Origin: Bombus terrestris
Lineage: Eukaryota > Arthropoda > Insecta > Hymenoptera > Apidae
Assembly: GCF_910591885.1 (NCBI RefSeq)
Contig: NW_025963562.1
Coordinates: forward strand, 1,116,001 to 1,180,000
Reading direction: 5' to 3'
DNA length: 64,000 nt
The translations under genes and the position numbers were made by a program. Shown here one piece after another: positions 13,350-28,123 of this stretch (the stretch's first letter is position 1; every line of letters begins with the position of its first letter). The notes beneath the pieces are model-generated. The model saw only the letters and a list, made by a program, of their open reading frames with translations. It did no database searches and was not told the origin of the DNA.

Positions 13350-14127
13350 CGTTATATACAATTACGTTATGACGTATAACGTTATGTACTATTACGTTAT
13401 GACGTATAACGTTATATACTATTACGTTATAATGCATAACGTTATATTCCATCACTATAGGACCTATAACGTTATATTGCACCACTATATGACGTACAAC
13501 GTTATATACTATTACGTTATGACGTATAACGTTATGTACTATTACGTTATGACGTATAACGTTATATACTATTACGTTATAATGTATAACGTTATATTCC
13601 ATCACTATAAGGCCTATAACGTTATATTGCACCACTATATGACGTATAACGTTATATACTATTACGTTATGACGTATAACGTTATGTATTATTACGTTTT
13701 ATACTATAACGTTATATTCCATCACTATAGGACCTATAACGTTATATCGCATCACTATATGACGTATAACGATATATTGCACCACTATATGACGTATCAC
13801 GTTATATACAATTATGTTATATCGTATAAAGTTATATCGCATCACAATATGAGGTATAACGTTATATACTATTACGTTATGACGTATAACGTTATATACT
13901 ATTACGTTATAATGTATAACGTTATATTCCATCACTATAGGACCTATAACGTTATATTGCACCACTATATGACGTATAACGTTATATACTATTACGTTAT
14001 AATGTATAACGTTATATTCCATCACTGTGAGACCTCTAACGTTATATTGCACCACTATATGACCTATAACGTTATATACTATTACGTTATGACGTATAAC
14101 GTTATATACTATTACGTTACGACGTAA
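13339..14127. repeat. 789-bp module, copy 2
   Basis: Directly overlaps the end of the 793-bp module at 13,349. Private changes include AATGCATAAC near 13,433 and GACCTCTAAC near 14,031. Confidence 0.8.
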
Positions 14128-14869
14128 AACGTTATATACTATTACGTTATAATGTATAACGTTATATGCCATCACTATAAGACCTATAACGTTATATTGC
14201 ACCACTGTATGACGTATAACGTTATATACTATTACGTTATGACGTATAACGTTTGATACTATTACGTTATGACGTATACGTTATATACTATTACGTTATA
14301 ATGTATAACGTTATATTCCATCACTATAAGGCCTTTAACGTGATATTGCACCACTATATGACGTATAACGTTATATACTATTACGTTATGACGTATAACG
14401 TTATGTACTATTGCGTTATATACTATAACGTTATATTCCATCACTATAGGACCTATAACGTTATATCGCATCACTATATGACGTATAACGATATATTGCA
14501 TCACTATATGGCGTATAACGTTATATACTATTACGTTATAATGTATAACGTTATATTCCATCACTGTAGGACCTATAACGTTATAGTGCACCACTATATG
14601 ACGTATAGCGTTATATACCATTACGTTATTACGTTTAACGTTATATCGCATCACTATATGACGTACGATGTTTTATAGTATTACGTTATAACGTTTAACG
14701 TTATAATGCACTACTATATGACGTATAACGTTATATCCCATCACTGTAGTACCTATAACGTTATAGTGCACCACTATATGACGTATAGCGTTGTATACTA
14801 TTACGTTATTACGTATAACGTTATATTCTGTTACGTTATGACGTATAACGTTATATCGCAACACTATAT

Positions 14870-14899
14870 GACGTATAACGTTTTATTGCCTCTCTTTCG
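14870..14899 (+). repeat. Pyrimidine-rich K unit, first of 15
   Basis: The most diverged 30-bp unit. After GACGTATAACG it reads TTTTATTGCCTCTCTTTCG, and the next unit starts GTCG. Other copies start at 19,493 (CTGTCGG), 21,745, 26,908, 28,685, 31,206, 39,672, 40,993, 42,876, 46,950 (TTTCATTGCC), 49,142, 51,235, 55,606, 56,927 and 59,050. None lies before 14.8 kb or after 59.1 kb. It keeps the 30-bp register despite losing the palindrome and both right-hand ACGT sites. Confidence 0.9.
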
Positions 14900-17800
14900 G
14901 TCGTATAAAGATATATTGCATCACTGTATGACGTATAACATTATATACCATTACGTTATGACGTATCGCGTTGTATACAATTATGTTATAACGTATAAAA
15001 TTATATCGCATCACAATATGAGGTATAACATTATATTGCATCACTGTATGACGTATAACGATATATTGCATCACTATGCGACGTATAACGTTATATACTA
15101 TTACGTTATAACGTATAACGTTATATACTATTACGTTATAATGTATAACGTTATATTCCATCACTATAGGACCTATAACGTTATATTGCAACCACTATAT
15201 GACGTATAACGTTATATACTATTACGTTATTACGTATAACGTTATATACTATTACGTTATAATGTATAACGTTATATTCCATCACTATAAGGCCTATAAC
15301 GTTATATACTATTACGTTATGACGTATAACGTTATATACTATTACGTTATAATGTATAACGTTATATTCCATCACTATAAGGCCTATATCGTTATATTGC
15401 ACCACTATATGACGTATAACGTTATATACTATTACGTTATGACGTATAACGTTATGTATTATTACGTTTTATACTATAACGTTATATTCCATCACTATAG
15501 GACCTATAACGTTATATCGCATCACTATATGACGTATAACGATATATTGCACCACTATATGACGTATCACGTTATATACAATTATGTTATATCGTATAAA
15601 GTTATATCGCATCACAATATGAGGTATAACGTTATATACTATTACGTTATGACGTATAACGTTATATACTATTACGTTATAATGTATAACGTTATATGCC
15701 ATCACTATAAGACCTATAACGTTATATTGCACCACTATATGACCTATAACGTTATATACTATTACGTTATGACGTATAACGTTATATACTATTACGTTAC
15801 GACGTAAAACGTTATATACTATTACGTTATAATGTATAACGTTATATGCCATCACTATAAGACCTATAACGTTATATTGCACCACTGTATGACGTATAAC
15901 GTTATATACTATTACGTTATGACGTATACGTTATATACTATTACGTTATAATGTATAACGTTATATTCCATCACTATAAGGCCTTTAACGTGATATTGCA
16001 CCACTATATGACGTATAACGTTATATACTATTACGTTATGACGTATAACGTTATGTACTATTGCGTTATATACTATAACGTTATATTCCATCACTATAGG
16101 ACCTATAACGTTATATCGCATCACTATATGACGTATAACGATATATTGCATCACTATATGGCGTATAACGTTATATACTATTACGTTATAATGTATAACG
16201 TTATATTCCATCACTGTAGGACCTATAACGTTATAGTGCACCACTATATGACGTATAGCGTTATATACCATTACGTTATTACGTTTAACGTTATATCGCA
16301 TCACTATATGACGTACGATGTTGTATAGTATTACGTTATAACGTTTAACGTTACAATGCACCACTGTATGACGTATAACGTTATATCCCATCACTGTAGG
16401 ACCTATAACGTTATAGTGCACCACTATATGACGTATAGCGTTGTATACTATTACGTTATTACGTATAACGTTATATACTGTTACGTTATGACGTATAACG
16501 TTATATCGCATCACTATATGACGTATAACGATATATTGCATCACTATACGACGTATAACGTTATATACTATTACGTTATAACGTATAACGTTATATACTA
16601 TTACGTTATAATGTATAACGTTATATTCCATCACTATAGGACCTATAACGTTATATTGCAACCACTATATGACGTATAACGTTATATACTATTACGTTAT
16701 TACGTATAACGTTATATACTATTACGTTATGGCGTATAACGTTATATTGCAACCACTATATGACGTATAACGTTATATACTATTACGTTATTACGTATAA
16801 CGTTATATACTATTACGTTATGGCGTATAACGTTATATACTATTACGTTATAATGTATAACGTTATATTCCATCACTATAAGGCCTATAACGTTATATAC
16901 TATTACGTTATGACGTATAACGTTATATACTATTACGTTATGACGTATAACGTTATATACTATTACGTTATAATGTATAACGTTATATTCCATCACTATA
17001 AGGCCTATAACGTTATATACTATTACGTTATGACGTATAACGTTATGTACTATTACGTTATGACGTATAACGTTATGTACTATTACGTTATGACGTATAA
17101 CGTTATATACTATTACGTTATAATGTATAACGTTATATTCCACGACTATAAGGCCTATAACGTTATATACTATTACGTTATGACGTATAACGTTATATAC
17201 TATTACGTTATAATGTATATCGTTATATTCCATCACTATAAGGCCTATAACGTTATATTGCACATCTATATGACGTATAACGTTATATACTATTACGTTA
17301 TGACGTATAACTTTATGTACTATTACGTTATGACGTATAACGTTATATACTATTACGTTATAATGTATAACGTTATATTCCATCACTATAAGGCCTATAA
17401 CGTTATATACTATTACGTTATGACGTATAACGTTATATACTATTACGTTATGACGTATAACGTTATATACTATTACGTTATAATGTATAACGTTATATTC
17501 CATCATTATAAGGCCTATAACGTTATATTGCACCACTGTATGACGTCTAACGGTATATAATATTACGTTATGACGTATAACGTTATATACTATTACGTTA
17601 TAATGTATAACGTTATATTCCATCACTATAGGACCTATAACGTTATATCGCATCACTATATGACGTACGATGTTTTATACTATTACGTTATAACGTTTAG
17701 CGTTATGTTGCATTACTATATGATGCATAACGTTATATATTATTACGTTATAATGTATAACGTTCTATTCCATCACTATAGGACCTATAACGTTATATTG

Positions 17801-17961
17801 CAACCACTATATGACGTATAACGTTATATACTATTACGTTATTACGTATAACGTTATATACTATTACGTTATGGCGTATAACGTTATATACTATTACGTT
17901 ATAATGTATAACGTTATATTCCATCACTATAGGACCTATAACGTTATATTGCAACCACTAT

Positions 17962-18750
17962 ATGACGTATAACGTTATATACTATTACGTTATGACGTAT
18001 AACGTTATGTACTATTACGTTATGACGTTTAACGTTATATACTATTACGTTATAATGTATAACGTTATATTCCATCACTATAGGACCTATAACGTTATAT
18101 TGCACCACTATATGACGTACAACGTTATATACTATTACGTTATGACGTATAACGTTATGTACTATTACGTTATGACGTATAACGTTATATACTATTACGT
18201 TATAATGTATAACGTTATATTCCATCACTATAAGGCCTATAACGTTATATTGCACCACTATATGACGTATAACGTTATATACTATTACGTTATGACGTAT
18301 AACGTTATGTATTATTACGTTTTATACTATAACGTTATATTCCATCACTATAGGACCTATAACGTTATATCGCATCACTATATGACGTATAACGATATAT
18401 TGCACCACTATATGACGTATCACGTTATATACAATTATGTTATATCGTATAAAGTTATATCGCATCACAATATGAGGTATAACGTTATATACTATTACGT
18501 TATGACGTATAACGTTATATACTATTACGTTATAATGTATAACGTTATAGTCCATCACTATAGGACCTATAACGTTATATTGCACCACTATATGACGTAT
18601 AACGTTATATACTATTACGTTATAATGTATAACGTTATATTCCATCACTGTGAGACCTATAACGTTATATTGCACCACTATATGACCTATAACGTTATAT
18701 ACTATTACGTTATGACGTATAACGTTATATACTATTACGTTACGACGTAA
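17962..18750. repeat. 789-bp module, copy 3
   Basis: HOR-B copy 1. GACGTTTAACG near 18,024 is shared with copy 4 only. Confidence 0.8.
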
Positions 18751-19910
18751 AACGTTATATACTATTACGTTATAATGTATAACGTTATATGCCATCACTA
18801 TAAGACCTATAACGTTATATTGCACCACTGTATGACGTATAACGTTATATACTATTACGTTATGACGTATAACGTTATATACTATTACGTTATGACGTAT
18901 AGGTTATATACTATTACGTTATAATGTATAACGTTATATTCCATCACTATAAGGCCTTTAACGTGATATTGCACCACTATATGACGTATAACGTTATATA
19001 CTATTACGTTATGACGTATAACGTTATGTACTATTGCGTTATATACTATAACGTTATATTCCATCACTATAGGACCTATAACGTTATATCGCATCACTAT
19101 ATGACGTATAACGATATATTGCATCACTATATGGCGTATAACGTTATATACTATTACGTTATAATGTATAACGTTATATTCCATCACTGTAGGACCTATA
19201 ACGTTATAGTGCACCACTATATGACGTATAGCGTTATATACCATTACGTTATTACGTTTAACGTTATATCGCATCACTATATGACGTACGATGTTTTATA
19301 GTATTACGTTATAACTTTTAAAGTTATAATGCACCACTATATGACGTATAACGTTATATCCCATCACTGTAGGACCTATAACGTTATAGTGCACCACTAT
19401 ATGACGTATAGCGTTGTATACTATTACGTTATTACGTATAACGTTATATACTGTTACGTTATGACGTATAACGTTATATCGCATCACTATATGACGTATA
19501 ACGTTTTATTGCCTCTCTGTCGGTCGTATAACGATATATTGCATCACTGTATGACGTATAACATTATATACTATTACGTTATGACGTATCGCGTTGTATA
19601 CAATTATGTTATAACGTATAAAATTATATCGCTTCACAATATGAGGTATAACATTATATTGCATCACTATATGACGTATAACGATATATTGCATCACTAT
19701 ACGACGTATAACGTTATATACTATTACGTTATAACGTATAACGTTATATACTATTACGTTATAATGTATAACGTTATATTCTATCACTATAGGACCTATA
19801 ACGTTATATTGCACCACTATATGACGTACAACGTTATATACTATTACGTTATGACGTAAAACGTTATATACTATTACGTTATTACGTATAACGTTATATC
19901 GCATCACTAT

Positions 19911-20703
19911 ATGACGTACGATGTTTTATACTATTACGTTATAACGTTTAGCGTTATGTTGCATTACTATATGATGCATAACGTTATATACTATTACGTT
20001 ATAATGTATAACGTTATATACTATTACGTTATGACGTATAACGTTATATACTATTACGTTTTAATGTATAACGTTATATTCCATCACTATAAGGCCTATA
20101 ACGTTATATACTATTACGTTATGACGTATAACGTTATATACTATTACGTTATAATGTATATCGTTATATTCCATCACTATAAGGCCTATAACGTTATATT
20201 GCACCTCTATATGACGTATAATGTTATATACTATTACGTTATGACGTATAACTTTATGTACTATTACGTTTTATACTATAACGTTATATTCCATCACTAT
20301 AGGACCTATAACGTTATATCGCCTCACTATTTGACGTATAACGATATATTGCATCACTATATGACACTATAACGTTACATACTATTACCTTGTAAGGTAT
20401 AACGTCGTATACTATTAGATTACAAGGTATAACTTTGTATTGCATAACTATAGGCCGTATAACGACATATTGCATCACTATATGGCGTATAACGTTATAT
20501 ACTATTACGTTATAATGTATAACGTTATATTCCATCACTGTAGGACCTATAACGTTATAGTGCACCACTATATGACGTATAACGGTATATACTATTACGT
20601 TATGACGTATAACGTTATGTATTATTACGTTTTATACTATAACGTTATATTCCATCACTATAGGACCTATAACGTTATATTGCAACCACTATATGACGTA
20701 TAA
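19911..20703. repeat. 793-bp module, copy 2
   Basis: Offset 7,354 from copy 1. Differs by GTTACATAC after the 31-bp GACACT unit, a change shared only with copy 3. Confidence 0.85.
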
Positions 20704-23700
20704 CGTTATATACAATTACGTTATGACGTATAACGTTATGTACTATTACGTTATGACGTATAACGTTATATACTATTACGTTATAATGTATAACGTTATA
20801 TTCCATCACTATAGGACCTATAACGTTATATTGCACCACTATATGACGTATAACGTTATATACTATTACGTTATGACGTATAACGTTATGTACTATTACG
20901 TTATGACGTATAACGTTATATACTATTACGTTATAATGTATAACGTTATATTCCATCACTATAAGGCCTATAACGTTATATTGCACCACTATATGACGTA
21001 TAACGTTATATACTATTACGTTATGACGTATAACGTTATGTATTATTACGTTTTATACTATAACGTTATATTCCATCACTATAGGACCTATAACGTTATA
21101 TCGCATCACTATATGACGTATAACGATATATTGCACCACTATATGACGTATCACGTTATATACAATTATGTTATATCGTATAAAGTTATATCGCATCACA
21201 ATATGAGGTATAACGTTATATACTATTACGTTATGACGTATAACGTTATATACTATTACGTTATAATGTATAACGTTATATTCCATCACTATAGGACCTA
21301 TAACGTTATATTGCACCACTATATGACGTACAACGTTATATACTATTACGTTATGACGTATAACGTTATGTACTATTACGTTATGATGTATAACGTTATA
21401 TACTATTACGTTATAATGTATAACGTTATATTCCATCACTGTAGGACCTATAACGTTATAGTGCACCACTATATGACGTATAGAGTTATATACCATTACG
21501 TTATTACGTTTAACGTTATATCGCATCACTATATGACGTACGATGTTTTATAGTATTACGTTATAACGTTTAACGTTATAATGCACCACTATATGACGTA
21601 TAACGTTATATCCCATCACTGTAGGACCTATAACGTTATAGTGCACCACTATATGACGTATAGCGTTGTATACTATTACGTTATTACGTATAACGTTATA
21701 TTCTGTTACGTTATGACGTATAACGTTATATCGCATCACTATATGACGTATAACGTTTTATTGCCTCTCTTTCGGTCGTATAAAGATATATTGCATCACT
21801 GTATGACGTATAACATTATATACTATTACGTTATGACGTATCGCGTTGTATACAATTATGTTATAACGTATAAAATTATATCGCATCACAATATGAGGTA
21901 TAACATTATATTGCATCACTATATGACGTATAACGATATATTGCATCACTATACGACGTATAACGTTATATACTATTACGTTATAACGTATAACGTTATA
22001 TACTATTACGTTATAATGTATAACGTTATATTCCATCACTATAGGACCTATAACGTTATATTGCAACCACCATATGACGTATAACGTTATATACTATTAC
22101 GTTATGACGAATAACGTTATGTACTATTACGTTATGACGTATAACGTTATATACTATTACGTTATAATGTATAACGTTATATTCCATCACTATAGGACCT
22201 ATAACGTTATATTGCACCACTATATGACGTACAACGTTATATACTATTACGTTATGACGTATAACGTTATATACTATTAGGTTATAACGTATAACGTTAT
22301 ATACTATTACGTTATAATGTATAACGTTATATTCCATCACTATAGGACATATAACGTTATATTGCAACCACTATATGACGTATAACGTTATATACTATTA
22401 CGTTATTACGTATAACGTTATATACTATTACGTTATAATGTATAACGTTATATTCCATCACTATAAGGCCTATAACGTTATATACTATTACGTTATGACG
22501 TATAACGTTATATACTATTACGTTATGACGTATAACGTTATGTATTATTACGTTTTATACTATAACGTTATATTCCATCACTATAGGACCTATAACGTTA
22601 TATCGCATCACTATATGACGTATAACGATATATTGCACCACTATATGACGTATCACGTTATATACAATTATGTTATATCGTATAAAGTTATATCGCATCA
22701 CAATATGAGGTATAACGTTATATACTATTACGTTATGACGTATAACGTTATATACTATTACGTTATAATGTATAACGTTATATTCCATCACTGTGAGACC
22801 TATAGCGTTATATTGCACCACTATATGACCTATAACGTTATATACTATTACGTTATGACGTATAACGTTATATACTATTACGTTACGACGTAAAACGTTA
22901 TATACTATTACGTTATAATGTATAACGTTATATGCCATCACTATAAGACCTATAACGTTATATTGCACCACTGTATGACGTATAACGTTATATACTATTA
23001 CGTTATGACGTATACGTTATATACTATTACGTTATAATGTATAACGTTATATTCCATCACTGTGAGACCTATAACGTTATATTGCACCACTATATGACCT
23101 ATAACGTTATATACTACTACGTTATGACGTATAACGTTATATACTATTACGTTACGACGTAAAACGTTATATACTATTACGTTATAATGTATAACGTTAT
23201 ATGCCATCACTATAAGACCTATAACGTTATATTGCACCACTGTATGACGTATAACGTTATATACTATTACGTTATGACGTATACGTTATATACTATTACG
23301 TTATAATGTATAACGTTATATTCCATCACTATAAGGCCTTTAACGTGATATTGCACCACTATATGACGTATAACGTTATATACTATTACGTTATGACGTA
23401 TAACGTTATGTACTATTGCGTTATATACTATAACGTTATATTCCATCACTATAGGACCTATAACGTTATATCGCATCACTATATGACGTATAACGATATA
23501 TTGCATCACTATATGGCGTATAACGTTATATACTATTACGTTATATTGTATAACGTTATATTCCATCACTGTAGGACCTATAACGTTATAGTGCACCACT
23601 ATATGACGTATAGCGTTGTATACTATTACGTTATTACGTATAACGTTATATACTGTTACGTTATGACGTATAACGTTATATCGCATCACTATATGACGTA

Positions 23701-25376
23701 TAACGATATATTGCATCACTATACGACGTATAACGTTATATACTATTACGTTATAACGTATAACGTTATATACTATTACGTTATAATGTATAACGTTACA
23801 TTCCATCACTATAGGACCTATAACGTTATATTGCAACCACTATATGACGTATAACGTTATATACTATTACGTTATTACGTATAACGCTATATACTATTAC
23901 GTTATGGCGTATAACGTTATATTGCAACCACTATATGACGTATAACGTTATATACTATTACGTTATTACGTATAACGTTATATACTATTACGTTATGGCG
24001 TATAACGTTATATACTATTACGTTATAATGTATAACGTTATATTCCATCACTATAAGGCCTATAACGTTATATACTATTACGTTATGACGTATAACGTTA
24101 TATACTATTACGTTATGACGTATAACGTTATATACTATTACGTTATAATGTATAACGTTATATTCCATCACTATAAGGCCTATATCGTTATATTGCACCA
24201 CTATATGACGTATAACGTTATATACTATTACGTTATGACGTATAACGTTATGTATTATTACGTTTTATACTATAACGTTATATTCCATCACTATAGGACC
24301 TATAACGTTATATCGCATCACTATATGACGTATAACGATATATTGCACCACTATATGACGTATCACGTTATATACAATTATGTTATATCGTATAAAGTTA
24401 TATCGCATCACAATATGAGGTATAACGTTATATACTATTACGTTATGACGTATAACGTTATATACTATTACGTTATAATGTATAACGTTATATGCCATCA
24501 CTATAAGACCTATAACGTTATATTGCACCACTATATGACCTATAACGTTATATACTATTACGTTATGACGTATAACGTTATATACTATTACGTTACGACG
24601 TAAAACGTTATATACTATTACGTTATAATGTATAACGTTATATGCCATCACTATAAGACCTATAACGTTATATTGCACATCTATATGACGTATAACGTTA
24701 TATACTATTACGTTATGACGTATAACTTTATGTACTATTACGTTATGACGTATAACGTTATATACTATTACGTTATAACGTATAACGTTATATTCCATCA
24801 CTATAAGGCCTATAACGTTATATACTATTACGTTATGACGTATAACGTTATATACTATTACGTTATGACGTATAACGTTATATACTATTACGTTATAATG
24901 TATAACGTTATATTCCATCATTATAAGGCCTATAACGTTATATTGCACCACTGTATGACGTCTAACGGTATACAATATTACGTTATGACGTATAACGTTA
25001 TATACTATTACGTTATAATGTATAACGTTATATTCCATCACTATAGGACCTATAACGTTATATCGCATCACTATATGACGTACGATGTTTTATACTATTA
25101 CGTTATAACGTTTAGCGTTATGTTGCATTACTATATGATGCATAACGTTATATATTATTACGTTATAATGTATAACGTTCTATTCCATCACTATAGGACC
25201 TATAACGTTATATTGCAACCACTATATGACGTATAACGTTATATACTATTACGTTATTACGTATAACGTTATATACTTTTACGTTATGGCGTATAACGTT
25301 ATATACTATTACGTTATAATGTATAACGTTATATTCCATCACTATAGGACCTATAACGTTATATTGCAACCACTAT

Positions 25377-26165
25377 ATGACGTATAACGTTATATACTAT
25401 TACGTTATGACGTATAACGTTATGTACTATTACGTTATGACGTTTAACGTTATATACTATTACGTTATAATGTATAACGTTATATTCCATCACTATAGGA
25501 CCTATAACGTTATATTGCACCACTATATGACGTACAACGTTATATACTATTACGTTATGACGTATAACGTTATGTACTATTACGTTATGACGTATAACGT
25601 TATATACTATTACGTTATAATGTATAACGTTATATTCCATCACTATAAGGCCTATAACGTTATATTGCACCACTATATGACGTATAACGTTATATACTAT
25701 TACGTTATGACGTATAACGTTATGTATTATTACGTTTTATACTATAACGTTATATTCCATCACTATAGGACCTATAACGTTATATCGCATCACTATATGA
25801 CGTATAACGATATATTGCACCACTATATGACGTATCACGTTATATACAATTATGTTATATCGTATAAAGTTATATCGCATCACAATATGAGGTATAACGT
25901 TATATACTATTACGTTATGACGTATAACGTTATATACTATTACGTTATAATGTATAACGTTATATTCCATCACTATAGGACCTATAACGTTATATTGTAC
26001 CACTATATGACGTATAACGTTATATACTATTACGTTATAATGTATAACGTTATATTCCATCACTGTGAGACCTATAACGTTATATTGCACCACTATATGA
26101 CCTATAACGTTATATACTATTACGTTATGACGTATAACGTTATATACTATTACGTTACGACGTAA
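25377..26165. repeat. 789-bp module, copy 4
   Basis: HOR-B copy 2, offset 7,415 from copy 3. Private ATTGTACCAC near 25,996. Confidence 0.8.
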
Positions 26166-27330
26166 AACGTTATATACTATTACGTTATAATGTATAACGT
26201 TATATGCCATCACTATAAGACCTATAACGTTATATTGCACCACTGTATGACGTATAACGTTATATACTATTACGTTATGACGTATAACGTTATATACTAT
26301 TACGTTATGACGTATAGGTTATATACTATTACGTTATAATGTATAACGTTATATTCCATCACTATAAGGCCTTTAACGTGATATTGCACCACTATATGAC
26401 GTATAACGTTATATACTATTACGTTATGACGTATAACGTTATGTACTATTGCGTTATATACTATAACGTTATATTCCATCACTATAGGACCTATAACGTT
26501 ATATCGCATCACTATATGACGTATAACGATATATTGCATCACTATATGGCGTATAACGTTATATACTATTACGTTATAATGTATAACGTTATATTCCATC
26601 ACTGTAGGACCTATAACGTTATAGTGCACCACTATATGACGTATAGCGTTATATACCATTACGTTATTACGTTTAACGTTATATCGCATCACTATATGAC
26701 GTACGATGTTTTATAGTATTACGTTATAACTTTTAAAGTTATAATGCACCACTATATGACGTATAACGTTATATCCCATCACTGTAGGACCTATAACGTT
26801 ATAGTGCACCACTATATGACGTATAGCGTTGTATACTATTACGTTATTACGTATAACGTTATATACTGTTACGTTATGACGTATAACGTTATATCGCATC
26901 ACTATATGACGTATAACGTTTTATTGCCTCTCTTTCGGTCGTATAACGATATATTGCATCACTGTATGACGTATAACATTATATACTATTACGTTATGAC
27001 GTATCGCGTTGTATACAATTATGTTATAACGTATAAAATTATATCGCTTCACAATATGAGGTATAACATTATATTGCATCACTATATGACGTATAACAAT
27101 ATATTGCATCACTATACGACGTATAACGTTATATACTATCGTAATACGTTATAACGTATAACGTTATATACTATTACGTTATAACGTATAACGTTATATA
27201 CTATTACGTTATAATGTATAACGTTATATTCTATCACTATAGGACCTATAACGTTATATTGCACCACTATATGACGTACAACGTTATATACTATTACGTT
27301 ATTACGTATAACGTTATATCGCATCACTAT

Positions 27331-28123
27331 ATGACGTACGATGTTTTATACTATTACGTTATAACGTTTAGCGTTATGTTGCATTACTATATGATGCATA
27401 ACGTTATATACTATTACGTTATAATGTATAACGTTATATACTATTACGTTATGACGTATAACGTTATATACTATTACGTTTTAATGTATAACGTTATATT
27501 CCATCACTATAAGGCCTATAACGTTATATACTATTACGTTATGACGTATAACGTTATATACTATTACGTTATAATGTATATCGTTATATTCCATCACTAT
27601 AAGGCCTATAACGTTATATTGCACCTCTATATGACGTATAATGTTATATACTATTACGTTATGACGTATAACTTTATGTACTATTACGTTTTATACTATA
27701 ACGTTATATTCCATCACTATAGGACCTATAACGTTATATCGCCTCACTATTTGACGTATAACGATATATTGCATCACTATATGACACTATAACGTTACAT
27801 ACTATTACCTTGTAAGGTATAACGTCGTATACTATTAGATTACAAGGTATAACTTTGTATTGCATAACTATAGGCCGTATAACGACATATTGCATCACTA
27901 TATGGCGTATAACGTTATATACTATTACGTTATAATGTATAACGTTATATTCCATCACTGTAGGACGTATAACGTTATAGTGCACCACTATATGACGTAT
28001 AACGGTATATACTATTACGTTATGACGTATAACGTTATGTATTATTACGTTTTATACTATAACGTTATATTCCATCACTATAGGACCTATAACGTTATAT
28101 TGCAACCACTATATGACGTATAA
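27331..28123. repeat. 793-bp module, copy 3
   Basis: Sister of copy 2 (shared GTTACATAC). It has a private GACG in place of GACC near 27,964. Confidence 0.85.

Larger units (their letters stand above)
11236..17244. repeat. Module mosaic between HOR-A and HOR-B
   Basis: Built from known modules rather than a clean HOR copy: 789-bp module at 11,418 and 13,339, 793-bp module at 12,557, X modules at 12,341 (partial), 14,262 and 15,912, and a pyrimidine-rich unit at 14,870. The 12.56-14.0 kb part matches 19.91-21.3 kb at offset 7,354; 14.7-15.2 kb matches 21.58-22.08 kb at offset 6,875; 15.9-17.0 kb matches the HOR-A segment from 9.55 kb at offset 6,364. Confidence 0.7.
17245..24660. repeat. HOR-B copy 1 (about 7.4 kb)
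   Basis: Order: 789-bp module (17,962), X (18,885), pyrimidine-rich unit (19,493), 793-bp module (19,911), shortened 789-bp module (20,693), pyrimidine-rich unit (21,745), further A/B/C units, X (23,267). The 7,415-bp period is exactly 247 units: eight 31-mers, three 29-mers, all others 30 bp. The last kilobase (23.9-24.67 kb) is a patchwork of sequence like 16.74-17.0 and 15.3-15.88 kb. Confidence 0.8.

Noticed and set aside
14870..14925. CENP-B box in or after the K unit (TTTCGGTCG)
   Set aside because: The 17-bp CENP-B box needs TTCG, then an A, then CGGG at fixed spacing. TTCG is present, but the A and the CGGG are not at the required positions.
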